From the NCBI RefSeq assembly GCF_036320965.1, contig NC_092269.1, forward strand, positions 28,254,843 to 28,318,842: a stretch of DNA of 64,000 nt. The letters run 5' to 3'. Position numbers and translations under genes: made by a program. Shown here in pieces: positions 12,168 through 23,932 of this stretch. Source of the DNA: Panulirus ornatus (Eukaryota > Arthropoda > Malacostraca > Decapoda > Palinuridae). The notes beneath the pieces were generated by a model. It was not told the DNA's origin and ran no database searches. It saw nothing but the letters and a program-made list of their open reading frames with translations. The first letter of the stretch is position 1; each line of letters starts with the position of its first letter.

Positions 12168-12495
12168 AGCAAGAGACTGAGTGTGAACAAATGTGGCCTT
12201 TGTTGCCTTTTCCTAGTGCTACCTTGTGCACATGAGGGGGGAGGGGGTTGTTATTTCATGTGTGGCGGGGTGGCGACGGGAATGAAAAAGGGCAGACAGT
12301 ATGAATTATGTACATGTGTTTGTATGTATATGTCTGTGTGTGTATATATATGTATACGTTGAGATGTATAGGTATGTATATGTGCCTGTGTGGACATATA
12401 TGGATATACATGTGTATGAGGGTGGGTTGGGCCGTTCTTTCGTCTGTTTCCTTGTGCTACCTCGCTAACGAGGGAGACAGTGACAAAGTATAATA
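12168..12495 (+). mobile_element. Solo RTE-A long-type 3' UTR fragment
   Basis: Runs from the AGAGACTGAGTGTGAAC landmark through the CA/TG-rich part to GTTTCCTTG...GACAAAG, so it matches the last 320 bp or so of the long 3' UTR. It has no coding part. It is more diverged than the tails of copies 1 or 10. Confidence 0.8.
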
Positions 12496-12499
12496 AAAG

Positions 12500-12910
12500 A
12501 AATAATAAACACTCATACTCATACATATACATACACATGCATATATATATCAACATATACACAGATACATACATATATATACACAGACATATACATCTAT
12601 ACATATGTACATATTCATACTTGCATGCCCTCAATCCATTCCCAGCACCACCTCACCACATAGGAAACAGCATCTCTGTCCCCCACTTCATTGGGGTAGT
12701 GCCAGAAAAACGTGTGGCTGGGTGGTGACGGGAATGGATGAAGGCAGCAAGTATGAATATGTACATGTGTATATATGTATGTGCATGTATATGTTGAAAT
12801 GTATAGGTGCATAAGAGGGCATTTATGTGTATACATGTGCATGGGTTGGGCCATTCTTTCATCTGTTTCCTTGCGCCACTTTGCTAACGCAGGAGAGGGC
12901 TATTCAAGTA
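12500..12910. repeat. Second copy of the foldback repeat
   Basis: Same order as 11578-11945: left arm with TACTTGCATGCC, loop with TTCATTGGGGTAGTGCC, right arm with GGCAGCAAGTATGAAT, then a diverged tail-like segment ending near 12910. Confidence 0.75.
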
Positions 12911-13156
12911 TAATAAAAAGAAAATATTTTTCTTTCTATACATATTCGCTATTACCTGCATCAGTGAGTTAGTGTTAAGAATAGAGGACTGAGCCTTAGA
13001 GGGAATATCCTCACTTGGCCCCCTTCTCTGTTCCTTCTTCTGGAAAATTAAAAGTGAGAGGGGAGGATTTTTAGTCCCCCGTTTCCTCCCTTTTAGTTGC
13101 CTTCTACGATACATAGGGAATACATGGGAAGTATTTTTTCTCCTCTATCCCCAGGG
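12911..13156 (-). repeat. Non-autonomous repeat sharing the RTE-A 5' terminus
   Basis: A module with ATACATATTCGCTATT, GAGGACTGAGCCTTAG and ATCCTCACTTGGCCCCC, then about 100 bp (13056-13156) that match the RTE-A 5' terminal sequence as it reads on this strand, ending CTATCCCCAGGGATA. No ORF is present. Confidence 0.7.
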
Positions 13157-13177
13157 ATAAAATAATGAATATATTAA

Positions 13178-14232
13178 TACTCTAACCCTCTCACTTTGCA
13201 CACCACCTCGACCAAAATACCCTATATCTGCCACTCTATCATCAAACACATTCAACAAACCTTCAAAATACTCACTCCATCTCCTTCTCACATCACCACT
13301 ATTTGTTATCACCTCCCCATTAGCCCCCTTCACTGAAGTTCCCATTTGCTCCCTTGTCTTACGCACTTTATTTACCTCCTTCCAGAACATCTTTTTATTC
13401 TCCCTAAAATTTAATGATACTCTCTCACCCCAACTCTCATTTGCCCTCTTTTTCACCTCTTGCACCTTTCTCTTGACCTCCTGTCTCTTTCTTTTATACA
13501 TCTCCCACTCATTTGCATTATTTCCCTGCAAAAATTGTCCAAATGCCTCTCTCGTCTCTTTCACTAATAATCTTACTTCTTCATCCCACCACTCACTGCC
13601 CTTTCTAATCAACCCACCTCCCACGCTTCTTATGCCACAAGAATCTTTTGCGCAAGCCATCACTGCTTCCCTAAATACATCCCATTCCTCCCCCACTCCC
13701 CTTACCTCCTTTGTTCTCACCTTTTTCCATTCTGTACTCAGTCTCTCCTGGTACTTCCTCACACAAGTCTCCTTCCCAAGCTCACTTACTCTCACCACGC
13801 TCTTCACCCCAACATTCTCTCTTCTTTTCTGAAAACCCATACAAATCTTCACCTTCACCTCCACAAGATAATGATCAGACATCCCTCCAGTTGCACCTCT
13901 CAGCACATTAACATCCAAAAGTCTCTCTTTGGCGCACCTGTCAATTAACACATAATCCAATAACGCTCTCTGGCTATCTCTCCTTCTTACATACGTATAC
14001 TTATGTATATCTCTCTTTTTAAACCAGGTATTCCCAATCACCAGTCCTTTTTCAGAACATAACTGTACAAGCTCTTCACCATTTCCATTTACAACACTGA
14101 ACACCCCATGTATACCAATTATTCCCTCAACTGCCACATTACTCACCTTTGCATTCAAATCACCCATCACTATAACCCGGTCTTGTGCATCAAAACCACT
14201 AACACACTCATTCAGCTGCTCCCAAAACACAA
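13178..14232 (-). mobile_element. RTE-A copy 7a: inverted 5' piece of a twin-primed insertion
   Basis: On the minus strand it reads endonuclease (FWEQLNECV, GDLNAKV, SDHYLV) through the linker into early RT, breaking at the codons for SERVR. The next piece (copy 7b) restarts on the plus strand at the adjoining codons for NDLVNREE. The coding here is open over about 350 residues. Confidence 0.88.
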
Positions 14233-14516
14233 AACAAAAATGATTTGGTAAACAGAGAAGAGGTAGTAAAAGCTTTGCAGAAGATGAAAGCCGGCAAGGC
14301 AGCAGGTTTGGATGGTATTGCAGTGAAATTTATTAAAAAAGGGGGTGAATGTATTGTTGACTGGTTGGTAAGGTTATTTGATGTATGTATGATTCATGGT
14401 GAGTTGCCTGAGGATTGGCGGAATGCTTGCATAGTGCCGTTGTACAAAGGCAAAGGGGATAAGAGTGAGTGCTCAAATTACAGAGGTATAAGTTTGTTGA
14501 GTATTCCTGGTAAATT
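14233..14516 (+). mobile_element. RTE-A copy 7b: start of the 3' piece, interrupted by copy 8
   Basis: Plus-strand RT from AAAATGATTTGGTAAAC (NDLVNREEVVKAL) to ISLLSIPGKL. It is interrupted after AAATTAT by copy 8 and resumes at 16009. Confidence 0.9.
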
Positions 14517-16008
14517 ATTATTTATTTATTTATTTTGCTTTGTCGCTGTCTCCCTCGTTTGCGAGGTAGCGCAAGGAAACAGATGAAAGAAATTGCCCAA
14601 CCCACCCCCCATACACAATGTATATACGTACACGTCCACATACGCAAATATACATACCTATACATCTCAATGTACACATATATGTACACACAGACACATA
14701 CATATATACCCATGCACACAATTCACACTGTCTACCTTTATTCATTCCCATCGCCACCTCGCCACACATGGAATACCATCCCCCTCCCCCCCTCATGTGT
14801 GCGAGGTAGCACTAGGAAAAGACAACAAAGGCCCCATTCGTTCACACTCAGCCTCTAGCTGTCATGCAATAATGCCCGAAACCACTGCTCCCTTTCCACA
14901 TCCAGGCCCCACACAACTTTCCATGGTTTACCCCAGACGCTTCACATGCCCTGATTCAATCCACTGACAGCACGTCAACCCCGGTATACCACATCGATCC
15001 AATTCACTCCATTCCTTGCCCTCCTTTCACCCTCCTGCATGTTCAGGCCCCGATCACACAAAATCTTTTTCACTCCATCTTTCCACCTCCAATTTGGTCT
15101 CCCACTTCTCCTCGTTCCCTCCACCTCCGACACATATATCCTCTTGGTCAGTCTTTCCTCACTCATTCTCTCCATGTGCCCAAACCATTTCAAAACACCC
15201 TCTTCTGCTCTCTCAACCACGCTCTTTTTATTTCCACACATCTCTCTTACCCTTACATTACTTACTCGATCAAACCACCTCACACCACACATTGTCCTCA
15301 AACATCTCATTTCCAGCACATCCACCCTCTTGCGCACAACTCTATCCATAGCCCACGCCTCGCAACCATACAACATTGTTGGAACCACTATTCCTTCAAA
15401 CATACCCATTTTTGCTTTCCGAGATAATGTTCTCAACTTCCACACATTCTTCAAGGCTCCCAGGATTTTCGCCCCCTCCCCCACCCTATGATTCACTTCC
15501 GCTTCCATGGTTCCATCCGCTGCCAGATCCACTCTCAGATATCTAAAACACTTTACTTCCTCCAGTTTTTCTCCATTCAAACTTACCTCCCAATTGACTT
15601 GACCCTCAACCCTACTGTACCTAATAACCTTGCTGTTATTCACATTTACTCTTAACTTTCTTCTTTCACACACTTTACCAAACTCAGTCACCAGCTTCTG
15701 CAGTTTCTCACATGAATCAGCCACCAGCGCTGTATCATCAGCGAACAACAACTGACTCACTTCCCAAGCTCTCTCATCCACAACAGACTTCATACTTGCC
15801 CCTCTTTCCAAAACTCTTGCATTCACCTATGAGAACCTGTCACTTTCCTCTCTTCCTACACGTACACATGCCTTACATCCTCGATAAAAACTTTTCACTG
15901 GTTCTAACAACTTTCCTCCCACACCATATATTCTTAATACCTTCCACAGAGCATCTCTATCAACTCTATCATATGCCTTCTCCAGATCCATAAATGCTAC
16001 ATACAAAT
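14517..16008 (-). mobile_element. RTE-A copy 8: nested insertion, long-3'UTR subfamily
   Basis: Begins on the plus strand with a TTTA-type tail and the long 3' UTR, then reads minus-strand coding (RT motif C, VNHRVGEGAKIL, RRSGRPNW, NWIDVVYRG) back to a truncated 5' end near motif A. About 80 bp (around 15828) are missing between the codons of NARV and the motif B region. Both flanks carry AAATTAT, and the interrupted host sequence is one continuous RTE-A reading, so copy 8 is younger than copy 7. Confidence 0.9.
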
Positions 16009-17493
16009 TATATGGTAGGGTATTGATTGAGAGGGTGAAGGCATGTACAGAGCATCAGATTGGGGAAGAGCAGTGTGGTTTCAGAAGTGGTAGAGGATGT
16101 GTGGATCAGGTGTTTGCTTTGAAGAATGTATGTGAAAAATACGTAGAAAAGCAAATGGATTTGTATGTAGCATTTATGGATCTGGAGAAGGCATATGATA
16201 GAGTTGATAGAGATGCTCTGTGGAAGGTACTAAGAATATATGGTGTGGGAGGCAAGTTGTTGGAAGTGAAAAGTTTTATTGAGGATGTAAGGCATGTGTA
16301 TGTGTAGGAAGAGAGGAAAGTGATTGGTTCTCAGTGAATGTAGGTTTGCGGCATGGGTGTGTGATGTCTCCATGGTTGTTGAATTTGTTTATGGATGGGG
16401 TTGTTACGGAGGTGAATGCAAGAGTTTTGGAACGGGGCAAGTGTGCAGTCTGTTGTGGATGAGAGAGCTTGGGAAGTGAGTCAGTTGTCGTTCACTGATG
16501 AAACAGCACTGGTGGCTGATTCATGTGAGAAACTACAGAAGCCTGGTGACTGAGTTTGGTAAAGTGTGTGAAAGAAGAAAGTTAAGAGTAAATGTGAGTA
16601 AGAGCAAGGTTATTAGGTACAGTAGGGTTGAGGGTGAAGTCAATTGGGAGGTACGTTTAAATGGAGAAAAACTGGAGGATGTAAAGTGTTTTAGATATCT
16701 GGGAGTGGATCTGGCAGCGGATGGAACCATGGAAGCGGAAGTAAATCATAGTGTGGGGGAGGGGGCGAAAATCCTGGGAGCCTTGAAGAATGTGTGGAAG
16801 TCTTGAACATTATCTCGGAAAGCAAAAATGGGTATGTTTGAAAGAATAGTGGTTCCAACAATGTTGTATGGTTGCGAGGTGTGGGCAATGGATAGAGTTG
16901 TGCACAGGAGGGTGGATGTGCTGGAAATGAGATGTTTGAGGACAATATGTGGTGTGAGGTGGTTTGATCGAGTAAGTATGTAAGGGTAAGAGAGATGTGT
17001 GGAAATAAAAAGAGTGTGGTTCAGAGAGCAGAAGAGGGTGTTTTGAAATGGTTTGGGGACATGGAGAGAATGAGTGGGGAAAGATTGACCAAGAGGATAT
17101 ATGTGTCGGAGGTGGAGAGAACGAGGAGAAGTCGGAGACCAAATTGGAGATGGAAAGATGGAGTGAAAAAGATTTTGAGTGATTGGGGCCTGAACATGCA
17201 GGAGGGTGAAAGGCGTGCAAGGAATAGAGTGAATTGGATCGATGTGGTATACCGGGGTCGACGTGCTGTCAATGGATTGAATCAGGGCATGTGAAGCGTC
17301 TGGGGTAAACCATTGAAAGATCTGTGGGGCCTGGATTTGGAAAGGGAGCTGTGGTTTCGGTGCATTATTGCATGACAGCTGGAGACTGAGTGTGAACGAA
17401 TGAGGCCTTTGTTGTCTTTTCCTGGCTCTGCCTTGCGCACATGAGGGGGATGTTATTCCGTGTGTGGCGGGGTGGTGATGGGGGTGAGTAAGG
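16009..17493 (+). mobile_element. RTE-A copy 7c: remainder of the host element
   Basis: Resumes at [10 protein letters not shown] and reads RT with several small indels (near 16265, 16435, 16550, 16980) and a TGA near 16804. The C-terminus reads on to the extended NQGM end (stop 17292-17294). The long 3' UTR is cut short at about 17493 inside the GGTGATGGG...AAGGGCA stretch, so the 3' tail is lost. Confidence 0.88.
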
Positions 17494-20335
17494 GCACCCC
17501 CTTACTTACTCGATCAAACCACCTCACACCACATATTGTCCTCAAACATCTCATTTCCAGCACATCCACCCTCCTGCACACAACTCTATCCATAGCCCAC
17601 ACCTCGCAACCATACAACATTGTTGGAACCACTATTCCTTCAAACATACACATTTTTGCTTTCCGAGATAATGTTCTTGACTTCCAAACATTCTTCAAGG
17701 CTCCCAGAATTTTCACCCCCTCCCCCACCCTATGATTCACTTCCACTTCCATGGTTCCATCCGCTGCCAGATCCACTCTCAGATATCTAAAACACTTTAC
17801 TTCCTCCAGTTTTTCTCCATTCAAACTTACCTCCTAATTGACTTTACCCTCAACCCTACTGTACCTAATAACCTTGCTCTTATTCACATTTACTCTTAAC
17901 TTTCTTCTTCCACACACTTTACCAAACTCAGTCACCAGCTTCTGCAGTTTCTCACATGAATCAGCCACCAGCACTGTATCATCAGCGAACAACAACTGAC
18001 TCACTTCCGAAGCTCTCTCATCCACAACAGACTGCATACTTGCCCCTCTTTCCAAAACTCTTGCATTCTCCTCCCCAACAACCCCATCCATAAACAAATA
18101 AAACAACCATGGAGACATCATGCACCCCTGCCGCAAACCAACATTCACTGAGATCCGGTCACTTTCCTCTCTTCCTACACATACACATGCCTTACATCCT
18201 CGATAAAAACTTTTCACTGCTTCTAACAACTTGCATCCCACACCATATATTCTAAATACCTTCCACAGAGCATCTCTATCAACTCTATCATATACCTTCT
18301 CCAGATCCATAAATGCTACATTCAAATCCATTTGCTTTTCTAAGTATTTCTCACATATATTTTTCGAAGCAAACACCTGATCCACACATCCTCTACCACT
18401 TCTGAAACCACACTGCTCTTCCCCAATCTGATGCTCTGTATATGCCTTCACCCTCTCAATCAATACCCTCCCATATAATTTACCAGGAATACTCAACAAA
18501 CTTATACCTCTGTAATTGGAGCACTCACTTTTATCCCCTTTGACTTTGTACAATGGCACTATCCAAGCATTCTGCCAATCCTCAGGCACCTCACCATGAG
18601 TCATACATACATTGAATGATCTTACCAACCAGTCAACAATACAGTCACCCCCTTTCTTAATAAATTTCACTGCAGTACCATCCAAACCTGCTGTCTTGCT
18701 GGCTTTCATCTTCCGCAAAGCTTTTACTACTTCTTCTCTGTTTACCAAATCATTCTCCCTAACCCTCTCACTTTGCACACCACCTCGACCAAAACAATCT
18801 ATATCTGCCTCTCTATCATAAAACACATTCAACAAACCTTCAAAATACTCACTCCATCTCCTTCTCACATCCCCACTACTTGTTATCACTTCCCCGTTAG
18901 CCCCCTTCACTGATGTTCCCATTTGCTCCCTTGTCTTACACACTTTATTTACCTCCTTCCAGAACATCTTTTTATTCTCCCTAAAATCTAATGATACTCC
19001 CTCACCCTAATTCTCATTTGTCCTCTTTTTCACCTCTTGCACCTTTCTCTTGACCTTCTGTCTCTTTCTTTTGTACATCTCCCACTCATTTGCATTATTT
19101 CCCTGCAAAAATCTTCCAAATGCATCTCTCTTCTCTTTCACTAATAATTTTACTTCTTCATCTTACCACTCACTACCCTTTCTAATCTGTCCACCTCCCA
19201 TGCTTCTCATGCCACAAGCATCTTTTGCACAAGCCATCACTGCTTCCCTAAATACATCTCATTCCTCCCCCACTCCCCTTATCTCCTTTCTTCTCACCTT
19301 TTTCCATTCTGTACTCAGTCTCTCCTGGTACTTCCTCACACAAGTCTCCTTCCCAAGCTCACTTACTTTCACCACTCTCTTCACCCCAACATTCTCTCTT
19401 CATTTCTGAAAACTCTACAAATCTTCACTTTTTCCTCCACAAGATAATGATCAGACATCCCTCCAGTTGCACCTCTCAGCACATAAACATCCAAAAGTCT
19501 CTCTTTCGCGCATCTATCAATTAACACATAATCCATTAACGCTCTCTGGCCATCTCTCCTACTTACATATGTATACTTATGTATATCTCTCTTTTTAAAC
19601 CAGGTATTCCCAATCTCCAGTCCTTTTTCAGCACATAAATCTACAAGCTCTTCACCATTTCCATTCACAACACTGAACACCCCATGCATACCAATTATTC
19701 CCTCAACTGCTGCATTACTCACCTTTGCATTCAAATCACTCATAACTATAACCTGGTCTCATGCATCAAAACTACTAACACACTCACTCAGCTGCTCCCA
19801 AAACACTTGCCTCTCATGATCTTTCTTCTCATGCCCAGGTGCATATGCACCAATAATTACCCATATCTCTCCATCCACTTTCAGTTTTACCCATATCAAT
19901 CTAGAGTTTACTTTCTTACACTCTATCACATACTCCCACCACTCCTGTGTCAGGAGTAGTGCTACTCCTTCCCTTGCTCTTGTTCTCTCACTAACCCCTG
20001 ACTTTACTCCCAAGACATTCCCAAACCACTCTTTCCCTTTACCCTTAAGCTTCGTTTCACTCGGAGCCAAAACATCCAGGCTCCTTTACTCAAACATACT
20101 ACCTATCTCTCTTTTTTCTAATCTTGGTTACATCCACACACATTTAGAAACCCCAGTCTGATCCTTGGAGGAGGATGAGCACTCCCTGCATCACTTGTTC
20201 TTCTGTTTCCCCTTTTAGAAAGTTAAAATACAAGGAGGGGAGGATTTCTAGCCCCCCGCTCCCATCCCCTTTAGTCGCCTTCTACGACACATGAGGAATG
20301 CGTGGGAAGTATTCTTTCTCCCCTATCCCCAGGGA
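17494..20335 (-). mobile_element. RTE-A copy 9: 5'-complete but 3'-truncated
   Basis: Minus-strand copy with a complete 5' end (CCCCAGGGATA at 20325-20335). Endonuclease and RT carry many stops and shifts (near 19740, 19410, 19010, 17835). It ends at the codons for VRWFDRVS, so the last hundred or so residues and the 3' UTR are absent. Loss of the 3' end is not a product of normal target-primed integration, so a later deletion or recombination with copy 7c is likely. Confidence 0.88.
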
Positions 20336-20373
20336 TAGGCTTATCATTATTATCATTATTATATTATCATTAT
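20336..20373. repeat. (ATT)n-type microsatellite
   Basis: ATTATTATC-type repeats between the 5' end of minus-strand copy 9 and the 5' edge of plus-strand copy 10. Confidence 0.85.
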
Positions 20374-23300
20374 AATGGCGTGTCTAAATGTGTGTGGATG
20401 TAACCAAGACGTGAAAAAAGGAGAGATAGGTAGTATGTTTGAGGAAAGGAACCTGGATGTTTTGGCTCTGAGTGAAACGAAACTCAAGGGTAAAGGGGAA
20501 GAGTGGTTTGGGAATGTCTTGGAAGTAAAGTCAGGGGTTAGTGAGAGGACAAGAGCAAGGGAAGGAGTAGCAGTACTCCTGAAACAGGAGTTTTGGGAGT
20601 ATGTGATAGAATGTAAGAAAGTAAATTCTCGATTAATATGGGTAAAACTGAAAGTTGATGGGGAGAGATGGGTGATTATTGGTGCATATGCACCTGGGCA
20701 TGAGAAGAAAGATCATGAGAGGCAAGTGTTTTGGGAGCAGCTGAATGAGTGTGTTAGTGGTTTTGATGCACAAGACCGGGTTATAGTGACGGGTGATTTG
20801 AATGCAAAGGTGAGTAATGTGGCAGTTAAGGGAATAATTGGTATACATGGGGTGTTCAGTGTTGTAAATGGAAATGGTGAAGAGCTTGTAGATTTATGTG
20901 CTGAAAAAGGACTGGTGATTGGGAATACCTGGTTTAAAAAGCGAGATATACATAAGTATACGTATGTAAGTAGGAGAGATGGCCAGAGAGCGTTATTGGA
21001 TTACGTGTTAATTGACAGGCGCGCGAGAGAGACTTTTGGTTGTTAATGTGCTGAGAGGTGCAACTGGAGGGATGTCTGATCATTATCTTGTGGAGGCTAA
21101 GGTGAAGATTTGTATGGGTTTTCAGAAAAGAAGAGTGAATGTTGGGGTGAAGAGGGTGGTGAGAGTAAGTGAGCTTGGGAAGGAGATTGTGTGAGGAAGT
21201 ACCAGGAGAGACTGAGTACAGAATGGAAAAAGGTGAGAACAATGGAAGTAAGGGGATTGGTGGAGGAATGGGATGTATTTAGGGAATCAGTGATGGATTG
21301 CGCAAAAGATGCTTGTGGCATGAGAAGCGTGGGAGGTGGGTTGATTAGAAAGGGTAGTGAGTGGTGGGATGAAGAAGTAAGATTATTAGTGAAAGAGAAG
21401 AGAGAGGCATTTGGACGATTTTTGCAGGGAAAAAATGCAACTGAGTGGGAGATGTATAAAAGAAAGAGACAGGAGGTCAAGAGAAAGGTGCAAGAGGTGA
21501 AAAAGAGGGCAAATGAGAGTTGGGGTGAGAGAGTATCATTAAATTTTAGGGAGAATAAAAAGATGTTCTGGAAGGAGGTAAATAAAGTGCGTAAGACAAG
21601 GGAGCAAATGGGAACTTCAGTGAAGGGCGCAAATGGGGAGGTGATAACAAGTAGTGGTGATGTGAGAAGGAGATGGAGTGAGTATTTTGAAGCTTTGTTG
21701 AATGTGTTTGATGATAGACTGGCAGATATAGGGTGTCTTGGTCGAGGTGGTGTGCAAAGTGAGAGGGTTGGGGAAAATGATTTGGTAAACAGAGAAGAGG
21801 TAGTAAAAGCTTTGCGGAAGATGAAAGCCGGAAAGGCAGTAGGTTTGGATGGTATTGCAGTGGAATTTATTAAAAAAGGGGGTGACTGTATTGTTGACTG
21901 GTTGGTAAGGTTATTTAATGTATGTATGACTCATGGTGAGGTGCCTGAGGATTGGCGGAATGCGTGCATAGTACCATTGTACAAAGGCAAAGGGGATAAG
22001 AGTGAGTGCTCAAATTACAGAGGTATAAGTTTGTTGAGTTTTCCTGGTAAATTATATGGGAGGGTATTGATTGAGAGGGTGAAGGCATGTACAGAGCATC
22101 AGATTGGGGAAGAGCAGTGTGGTTTCAGAAGAGGTAGAGGATGTGTGGATCAGGTGTTTGCTTTGAAGAATGTATGTGAGAAATACTTATAAAAGCAAAT
22201 GGATTTGTATGTAGCATTTATGGATCTGGAGAAGGCATATGATAGAGCTGATGGAGATGCTCTGTGGAAGGTATTAAGAATATATGGTGTGGAAGGCAAG
22301 TTGTTAGAAGCATTGAAAAGTTTTTATCGAGGATGTAAGGCATGTGTACGTGTAGGAAGAGAGGAAAGTGATTGGTTCTCAGTGAATGTAGGCTTGTGGC
22401 AGGGGTGTGTGATGTCTCCATGGTTGTTTAATTTGTTTATGGATATGGTTGTTAGGGAGGTGAATGCAAGAGTTTTGGAAAGAGGGGCAAAAATGAAGTC
22501 TGTTGTGGATGAGAGAGCTTGGGAAGTGAGTCATTTGTCGTTCGCTGATGATACAGCGCTGGTGGCTGATTCATGTGAGAAACTACAGAACATGGTGACT
22601 GAGTTTGGTAAAGAGTGTGAAAGAAGAAAGTTAAGAATAAATGTGAATAAGAGCAAGGTTATTAGGTACAGTAGGGTTGAGGGTCAAGTCAATTGGGAGG
22701 TAAGTTTGAATGGAGAAAAACTGGAGGAAGTAAAGTGTTTTAGATATCTGGGAGTGGATCTGGCAGCGGATGGAACCATGGAAGCGGAAGTGAATCATAG
22801 GGTGGGTGAGGGGGCGAAAATCCTGGGAGCCTTGAAGAATGTGTGGAAGTCGAGAACATTATCTCGGAAAGCAAAAATGGGTATGTTTGAAGGAATAGTG
22901 GTTCCAACAATGTTGTATGGTTGTGAGGCATGGGCTATGGATAGAGTTGTGCGCAGGAGGGTGGATGTGCTGGAAATGAGATGTTTGAGGACAATGTGTG
23001 GTGTGAGGTGGTTTGATCGAATAAGTAATGTAAGGGTAAGAGAGATGTGGAAATAAAAAGAGCATGGTTGAGAGAGCAGAAGAGGATGTTTTGAAATGGT
23101 TTGGGCACATGGAGAGAATGAGTGAGGAAAGATTGACCAAGAGGATATATGTGTCGGAGGTGGAGGGAACGAGGAGAAGTGGGAGACCAAATTGGAGGTG
23201 GAAAGATGGAGTGAAAAAGATTTTGAGTGATCGGGGCCTGAACATGCAGGAGGGTGAAAGGAGGGCAAGGAATAGAGTGAATTGGATTGATGTGGTATAC

Positions 23301-23757
23301 CGGGGTTGACGTGCTGTCAGTGGATTGAATCAGGGCATGTGAAGCGTCTGGGGTAAAAACATGAAAAGCTGTGTAGGGCCTGGATGTGGAAAGGGCACTG
23401 TGGTTTCGGGCATTATTGCATGACAGCTAGAGACTGAGTGTGAACGAATGAGGCCTTTGTTGTCTTTTCCAAGCGCTACCCTGCACACATGAGGGGGGAG
23501 GGGGATGGTATTCCATGTGTGGCGAGGTGGCGATGGGAATGAATAGGGGCAGACAGTGTGAATTGTGTGCATGGGTATATATGTATGTGTCTGTGTGTAT
23601 ATATATGTGTACATTGAGATGTATACGTATGTATATTTGTGTGTGTGGACGTGTGTGTATATACATGTGTATGGGGGTGGGTTGGGCCATTTCTTTCGTC
23701 TGTTTCCTTGCGCTACCTCGCAAACGTGGGAGACAGCAACAAAGCAAAATAAATAAA
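20374..23757 (+). mobile_element. RTE-A copy 10: nearly complete, long 3' UTR
   Basis: About 3.38 kb, lacking only the 5' UTR and the first codons (starts at CLNVCGCNQDV). It covers the endonuclease, the whole RT and the C-terminal region. Lesions: frameshift near 21020, 1-nt loss near 21187, TAA in place of Glu at 22190-22192, and a 2-nt loss near 23050 giving an early stop. It has long-subfamily residues (VNHRVGEG, RRSGRPNW, NWIDVVYRG). The long 3' UTR ends in an AAATAAATAAAT tail at 23757. Confidence 0.92.
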
Positions 23758-23759
23758 TA

Positions 23760-23932
23760 AATAATATTTCTTATTTAGCATCCCTGGGTATAGGGAAGAA
23801 AGAATATTCCCCACATATTCCCTTAAATCTACAAGGGCCATGGGAGGAGCTATTACACTACAACCTGAGCCCTCCCTCTCACTGGCAGCAGTCAATTATA
23901 TGTTTCTCTAACTCTACCTTAATTAGATAAAG
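23760..23932 (-). repeat. Unclassified dispersed repeat (CTGCCAGTGAG type)
   Basis: Read on the minus strand this segment contains GGTAGAGTTAGAG, TGCCAGTGAG, GGGCTCAGGTTGTAGTG and TTGTAGATTTAAG in the same order as the plus-strand sequence at 32470-32575. It carries no coding frame I recognise. Confidence 0.6.

Noticed and set aside
11464..13160. CRISPR-like regularly spaced repeats or a satellite array
   Set aside because: Repeats are long, irregular and inverted, the genome is eukaryotic, and no spacer structure exists. They are LINE-tail foldbacks and solo modules.
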